Source: Campylobacteraceae bacterium
Lineage (GTDB): Bacteria; Campylobacterota; Campylobacteria; Campylobacterales; Sulfurovaceae
Direction: 5' to 3'
Length of the DNA stretch: 7,958 nucleotides
Assembly (NCBI GenBank): GCA_027063105.1
Contig: JAMOSL010000132.1
Coordinates: 1-7,958 of the forward strand
Both the position numbers and the translations under genes were made by a program. Shown here piece by piece: positions 6,203 through 7,958 of this stretch (position 1 is its first letter; each line of letters opens with the position of its first letter). The notes below the pieces were generated by a model. The model was not told the DNA's origin and made no database searches. It saw nothing but the letters and a program-made list of their open reading frames with translations.

Positions 6203-7825
6203 ATGAGTGGAAATCCAACTATTAAACAAAATAATTTTTCTGTTTTAATGCATACACAAGCACTTCTTGATATAACCAATACAATTTTAAATAATAGACA
6301 TTTTTCACCTAATGAGGAGTGGATAGAAGAGTTATTTGATTGGGCTGATGATAATAATATCCCACATTTGACTTGTAATAATGGGGATTGTGATAAATAT
6401 GGGACATTTTCACAAGGTTTGCCTCGAGATAAAAAAAGCCTTTTGGAGCTAAAAAGATTAGATTTATCTCATATCCCAATGAGGTCTATAACTCCATTAA
6501 TTGGTCATTTAGATAATATAGTTGAGTTAAATCTTTCCAACACAAAATTATTTTATCTCCCTCCTGAGATAGGTAATATGTCAAAGCTTAAGATATTACA
6601 TCTTAGCTCAAATCGTTTAACTCAACTGCCTATTGAAATTGAAAATTTAAAAAATTTAAAGTTATTAGATTTAAGTTATAATAGATTCAGTAGATTTCCT
6701 TCAAAAATTACAAATATTTATAGTTTAAAACATCTTCTATTGAATAATAATGATTTACCAAGAATTTCTACAAATATAGGTAATCTAAAAAATCTTTTAG
6801 TGTTAAATTTAAATTTTAACAAAATATCATATTTAACACCTCATATAGGCGAATTAACACAGTTAGCTAAACTTGACTTAGGAGGTAATAAATTAACTAG
6901 GTTACCAGATGAAATTGGTAATTTAATGAATTTAAAGGTACTTCATCTAAATCATGGAAATAGATTAGAGTATCTTCCACGAGAGATTGGTTATCTCTTT
7001 AAGTTAACAGAATTAAACTTAGAGAACCATAGATTATATGAACTGCCATCAGAGGTAGGAAACTTGACAAATTTGCTTAAGTTAAATTTATCAAATAATT
7101 ATCTTAGAATTCTACCTGAAGAGATTGGTCAACTTGGGCACTTAAAAGAACTTTTATTAGAGGGTAATCAATTAATTAGTTTACCTGTTCAGATAGGTAA
7201 TTTAATAAATCTGGTAACGCTCAATATTGGAGCAAATAAGATAAGAGAACTTCCAGAAGAGATAGGTAATTTAAAGAATTTGAAAGAGTTAAATATAAAA
7301 GGTAAACGGAGAGAAAATCATACTATTTGGGGAAATAAATTAACTCATTTACCAGTGAGATTTGGTGAATTAATCAATTTAACGGAGTTGAACTTATGGA
7401 ATAATGAATTTGTAGATTTTCCTTTAGAGATACTGCCTTTAAAGAATATAACTCGTTTAGGATTATCTATGAATAAGATAAAATATTTACCTCCTGATAT
7501 AGAGAATATGCCCCAATTAACAGATTTATCTCTTCAAGGAAATTTAATTAGAGAGCTTCCCCCAGAGATAGGAAAACTTACAAAATTGACTTGGCTAAAT
7601 TTGTGGCATAATGAATTGGTATTAATTCCTCCAGAAATAAGAGGTCTTAAAAAATTAAAGTTTTTAAATCTTGAAAATAATAATATATCAAAACTTCCAC
7701 TTGATATAACTAGTTTAAAAGAGTTACGAGAGCTTAATCTCAAAGATAATAATTTAAAATTAGTTACAGAGATAAAAATATGGATTAAACAACTTCGCAT
7801 TACAAGTTATAGAATTTATAGTTAA
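6203..7825 (+). CDS. Leucine-rich-repeat protein, 19 LRRs of the 23-residue LPxEIGNLxN type
   Basis: 540 residues with no signal peptide or membrane segment, so probably cytoplasmic. Residues 1-82 form an N-terminal cap with an acidic helix EEWIEELFDWADD (38-50), a cysteine pair in LTCNNGDCDKYG (C58, C63) and GLPRDKKSLLEL leading into the repeats. From 83 to 530 I count 19 repeats, consensus LxxLxLxxNxLxxLPxEIGNLxN. All are 23 residues except repeat 8 (244-267, one extra) and repeat 13 (360-392, ten extra, KGKRRENHTI). The last 10 residues act as an end cap. This repeat class forms a curved solenoid and usually binds proteins; no ROCO GTPase, kinase or ubiquitin-ligase domain is attached, so the partner is unknown. 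It has an excellent ribosome-binding site, AAGGAGG at 6190-6196, six bases before the ATG, and its own likely promoter, so it looks transcriptionally separate from the upstream operon. Family certain, function unknown. Confidence 0.9.
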   Translation: MSGNPTIKQNNFSVLMHTQALLDITNTILNNRHFSPNEEWIEELFDWADDNNIPHLTCNNGDCDKYGTFSQGLPRDKKSLLELKRLDLSHIPMRSITPLIGHLDNIVELNLSNTKLFYLPPEIGNMSKLKILHLSSNRLTQLPIEIENLKNLKLLDLSYNRFSRFPSKITNIYSLKHLLLNNNDLPRISTNIGNLKNLLVLNLNFNKISYLTPHIGELTQLAKLDLGGNKLTRLPDEIGNLMNLKVLHLNHGNRLEYLPREIGYLFKLTELNLENHRLYELPSEVGNLTNLLKLNLSNNYLRILPEEIGQLGHLKELLLEGNQLISLPVQIGNLINLVTLNIGANKIRELPEEIGNLKNLKELNIKGKRRENHTIWGNKLTHLPVRFGELINLTELNLWNNEFVDFPLEILPLKNITRLGLSMNKIKYLPPDIENMPQLTDLSLQGNLIRELPPEIGKLTKLTWLNLWHNELVLIPPEIRGLKKLKFLNLENNNISKLPLDITSLKELRELNLKDNNLKLVTEIKIWIKQLRITSYRIYS

Positions 7826-7871
7826 GCAGGAATCTTAATAACAATATAAGCAATAATCTACTATAATTCTA
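7810..7871. repeat. Imperfect inverted repeat spanning the LRR stop and HTH gene promoter
   Basis: TAGAATTTATAGT (7810-7822) is the reverse complement of ACTATAATTCTA (7860-7871) except for one extra T, with 37 bases between the arms. The left arm encodes the last residues of the LRR protein and the right arm contains the TATAAT box. It could be an operator for the HTH protein or part of an element end; AT-richness makes chance a real alternative. Confidence 0.35.
7862..7867 (+). promoter_or_regulatory. Putative -10 box TATAAT directly before the HTH gene (near-leaderless)
   Basis: TATAAT ends seven bases before the ATG at 7874, so a transcript from it would begin at or next to the start codon. 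No Shine-Dalgarno sequence is present between them. No clear -35 is seen near 7839-7844 (TAACAA). In AT-rich DNA such a box can occur by chance. Confidence 0.4.
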
Positions 7872-7873
7872 AA

Positions 7874-7958
7874 ATGTTAGTATCAACATGGAAACTTGCC
7901 AAGATTGAGGGAGTGACACCTCAAACTATTAGAAGGTGGGTAAAAGAGGGTAAATATA
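7874..7958 (+). CDS. MerR/excisionase-like helix-turn-helix protein, N-terminal 28 residues (3' end outside window); possible IS607-type recombinase
   Basis: An ATG at 7874 opens a frame that runs off the window end: MLVSTWKLAKIEGVTPQTIRRW... ending VKEGKY. The pattern (KLAKIEGVTPQTIRRWVKEGK) is a typical winged helix-turn-helix of the MerR/Xis type, with the recognition helix TPQTIRRW and the start of the wing at EGK. The N-terminal placement and the RRWxxEGKY ending resemble the DNA-binding domain of IS607-family serine recombinases (TnpA). An excisionase, phage protein or MerR regulator would look the same over 28 residues. No ribosome-binding site precedes the ATG; a TATAAT box ends seven bases upstream. 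No alternative in-frame start exists, since an in-frame TAA lies at 7847-7849. If it is an IS607 element, tnpB should follow downstream. The HTH is fairly sure, the mobile-element reading is a guess. Confidence 0.6.
   Translation, partial: MLVSTWKLAKIEGVTPQTIRRWVKEGKY

Noticed and set aside
6446..7795. CRISPR array or DNA tandem repeat with a 69-base period
   Set aside because: The periodicity is protein-level: the 69-base units differ widely in DNA sequence but keep the LRR consensus, and there are no conserved repeats with unique spacers.
7534..7800. Minus-strand open frame of 88 codons
   Set aside because: It is the antisense of regular leucine-rich repeats, whose biased composition leaves long open frames on the other strand.

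Overview
This is an AT-rich, gene-dense window with every gene on the + strand. It very probably comes from the Campylobacterota (a Sulfurimonas/Sulfurovum/Arcobacter/Nitratiruptor-like bacterium). The best clue is an amidohydrolase (4045-5265) that closely resembles, motif by motif, the 6-aminodeoxyfutalosine deaminase of Nitratiruptor as I remember it. It is followed by a short SppA-type protease, a pairing I also recall from Campylobacter jejuni (Cj0067-Cj0068).

Layout. (1) 2-250 is the 3' end of a DUF475/TerC-like membrane protein gene. (2) 280-4021 holds four tightly packed, overlapping genes: a phosphoribosyltransferase with a TRSP domain, a second phosphoribosyltransferase of the 'StiP' type fused to a PELOTA RNA-binding-like domain, a CitE/HpcH-like TIM-barrel C-C bond lyase, and a HAD phosphatase. 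This is the core of the biosynthetic module that comparative genomics has linked to Ter (tellurium/stress response) systems, where it is predicted to make a nucleoside-like metabolite. (3) 4045-6112 holds the aminofutalosine deaminase-like amidohydrolase and SppA, overlapping by 8 bases. The amidohydrolase lies only 23 bases after the Ter-type genes, so the whole block may be one transcript. (4) A weak terminator hairpin (6113-6139) and an extended -10 promoter (6148-6156) then separate off an independent unit, a 540-residue cytoplasmic leucine-rich-repeat protein (6203-7825) with 19 repeats of 23 residues. (5) The window ends in the first 28 codons of a MerR/excisionase-type helix-turn-helix protein (from 7874), possibly the recombinase of an IS607-like element. 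Its TATAAT box is so close to the ATG that the message would be nearly leaderless.

Working together: the two phosphoribosyltransferases, the lyase and the phosphatase read like a small-molecule pathway (PRPP-dependent ribosylation, C-C bond chemistry, dephosphorylation), with a TerC-superfamily membrane protein beside it. The expected ATP-grasp and TerD-type genes are not in the window and may lie upstream. The deaminase next door also acts on a nucleoside-like substrate in menaquinone biosynthesis. Whether this adjacency means anything is the most interesting open question here. I saw no tRNA, rRNA, CRISPR array or complete mobile element. There is no gene-free stretch longer than 90 bases.
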